64,000 nucleotides of DNA from Pseudomonadales bacterium (GTDB lineage: Bacteria; Pseudomonadota; Gammaproteobacteria; Pseudomonadales; Azotimanducaceae), in the NCBI GenBank assembly GCA_016779325.1, contig JADHNU010000002.1:1-64000 (forward strand), written 5' to 3'. This document shows positions 63,433 to 64,000 of the stretch, piece after piece; position 1 is the stretch's first letter; every line of letters begins with the position of its first letter. A model generated the notes under the pieces. The model saw only the letters and a list, made by a program, of their open reading frames with translations, ran no database searches and was not told where the DNA came from. Position numbers and translations under genes: made by a program.

Positions 63433-64000
63433 CGCGAAGGCCAAAGGACGTAGGCGGCGCCGCGGTGGGCAAGCCAGGCCTCCGCGAAGGCCGCTTGGGG
63501 GTAGCGGCGGGGGACCGTCTCCACCTCCGGGGCCGCAGGGTCGAGAACGGCGACTTCCCCTTGCGTGAAACCCTGGAGCACCACCAAGTGGCCCCCCGTT
63601 TCCTTAAGGGGGGCACCGGGCAGTTGCCCGGCGCCGAAGCGAATACTGGGCACCAGGGAAAAGCCGGCGTCCAGCAGCGCGGCGGCTTGGGCCAGGGTGC
63701 GGAAGGGCAGCAAAAGGCCCGTGGCGGCGAAGTCCTGCACCCGGGCCAGGTTTTGTGGCCAGAGTCCGAAAAATTGCGCCCCCGCGGGATGGCGGCAAGC
63801 TTCGTAGAACCCGTCGCTTGGGCGCTGGCCGAAGCCCTCAAGCACCATGCGGAGGCTGGTGGGGCTGCAGCGATGTCGCGCCCCCTCGCCGCCCTCGGCG
63901 ATTTGGGATCGGGGTGGGAAAGCTTGAAGGCTGTTGGTCTCCTGCGCCCGTTCCTTGGGCACGCCTTGCGCCCAAGCGCGGCGCCCGAAGGTCAGGAGCA
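63429..64000 (-). CDS. C39-like peptidase family protein (truncated by the window edge)
   Basis: The frame is open to base 64000, so the true start lies outside; the GTG at 63962 is only an internal candidate. The visible 190 residues fit the peptidase_C39-like family: 'RHRCSPTSLRMVLEGFG' with the catalytic Cys, 'GGHLVVLQGF' with the His, and 'VAVLDPAAPEV' with the Asp. It heads the overlapping operon with GNAT, S9 peptidase and Ddl genes. Confidence 0.75.
   Translation of the reverse strand, partial: LLTFGRRAWAQGVPKERAQETNSLQAFPPRSQIAEGGEGARHRCSPTSLRMVLEGFGQRPSDGFYEACRHPAGAQFFGLWPQNLARVQDFAATGLLLPFRTLAQAAALLDAGFSLVPSIRFGAGQLPGAPLKETGGHLVVLQGFTQGEVAVLDPAAPEVETVPRRYPQAAFAEAWLAHRGAAYVLWPSR

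Overview
The window is a dense, GC-rich stretch of bacterial chromosome: 58 protein genes, two of them cut by the window edges. Many neighbours overlap by 4 bases (ATGA or GTGA). I saw no rRNA, tRNA, CRISPR array, integrase or transposase. The set yeaC-like (DUF1315), DUF2797, pepN, and pyrD, rmf, rlmL is typical of Gammaproteobacteria. Together with a CYP153 hydroxylase, an MpaB-like oxygenase and TonB-dependent iron uptake, it suggests an aerobic, probably marine or hydrocarbon-associated gammaproteobacterium. The exact family cannot be fixed from the sequence alone.

0-10.5 kb: the end of a ShlB/FhaC-type outer-membrane protein, a phosphotransferase-fold protein, an MpaB-like oxygenase, and an overlapping three-gene 2-oxoacid oxidoreductase operon whose first gene is a GltD-like FAD/NADPH protein with two [4Fe-4S] motifs. 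A VOC protein, an MFS exporter and an amidase follow. 10.6-12.9 kb: a tight five-gene cluster of a secreted (Arg-Gly-Glu)6 repeat protein, a secreted protein with five EF-hands, an ECF sigma factor, a probable anti-sigma protein and a periplasmic metal-sensor-like protein. This is the best candidate here for an uncharacterised signalling system.

13-30 kb: a Tat-exported PLP enzyme, an exported amidohydrolase, a MOSC protein, two epoxide-hydrolase-like proteins, a DUF898/M48 membrane protease pair, a Fur-box-controlled siderophore receptor, a lipoprotein formylglycine-generating enzyme overlapping a GFA-family gene, and an operon of a two-subunit ABC exporter plus a quinone reductase. 30-45 kb: DUF2239 divergent from a periplasmic KatG with a recognisable promoter, a MacB/LolCD-like ABC pair behind a CYP153 gene, a cytochrome c/Vgb-lyase-like fusion, an M48-TerB/LemA pair, an M20 hydrolase, an XdhC/MobA-like pair and a rhomboid protease.

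45-64 kb: the conserved housekeeping block yeaC-DUF2797-pepN, then (opposite strand) a complete MoxR/DUF58/BatABCD-type operon, then pyrD, a small rmf gene on the minus strand, and rlmL. The window ends with a four-gene overlapping operon on the minus strand: C39-like peptidase, GNAT, S9 peptidase and D-Ala-D-Ala ligase. Four convergent gene pairs share a 4-base CTAG or TTAG in which both stop codons interlock, which shows how compact the genome is.
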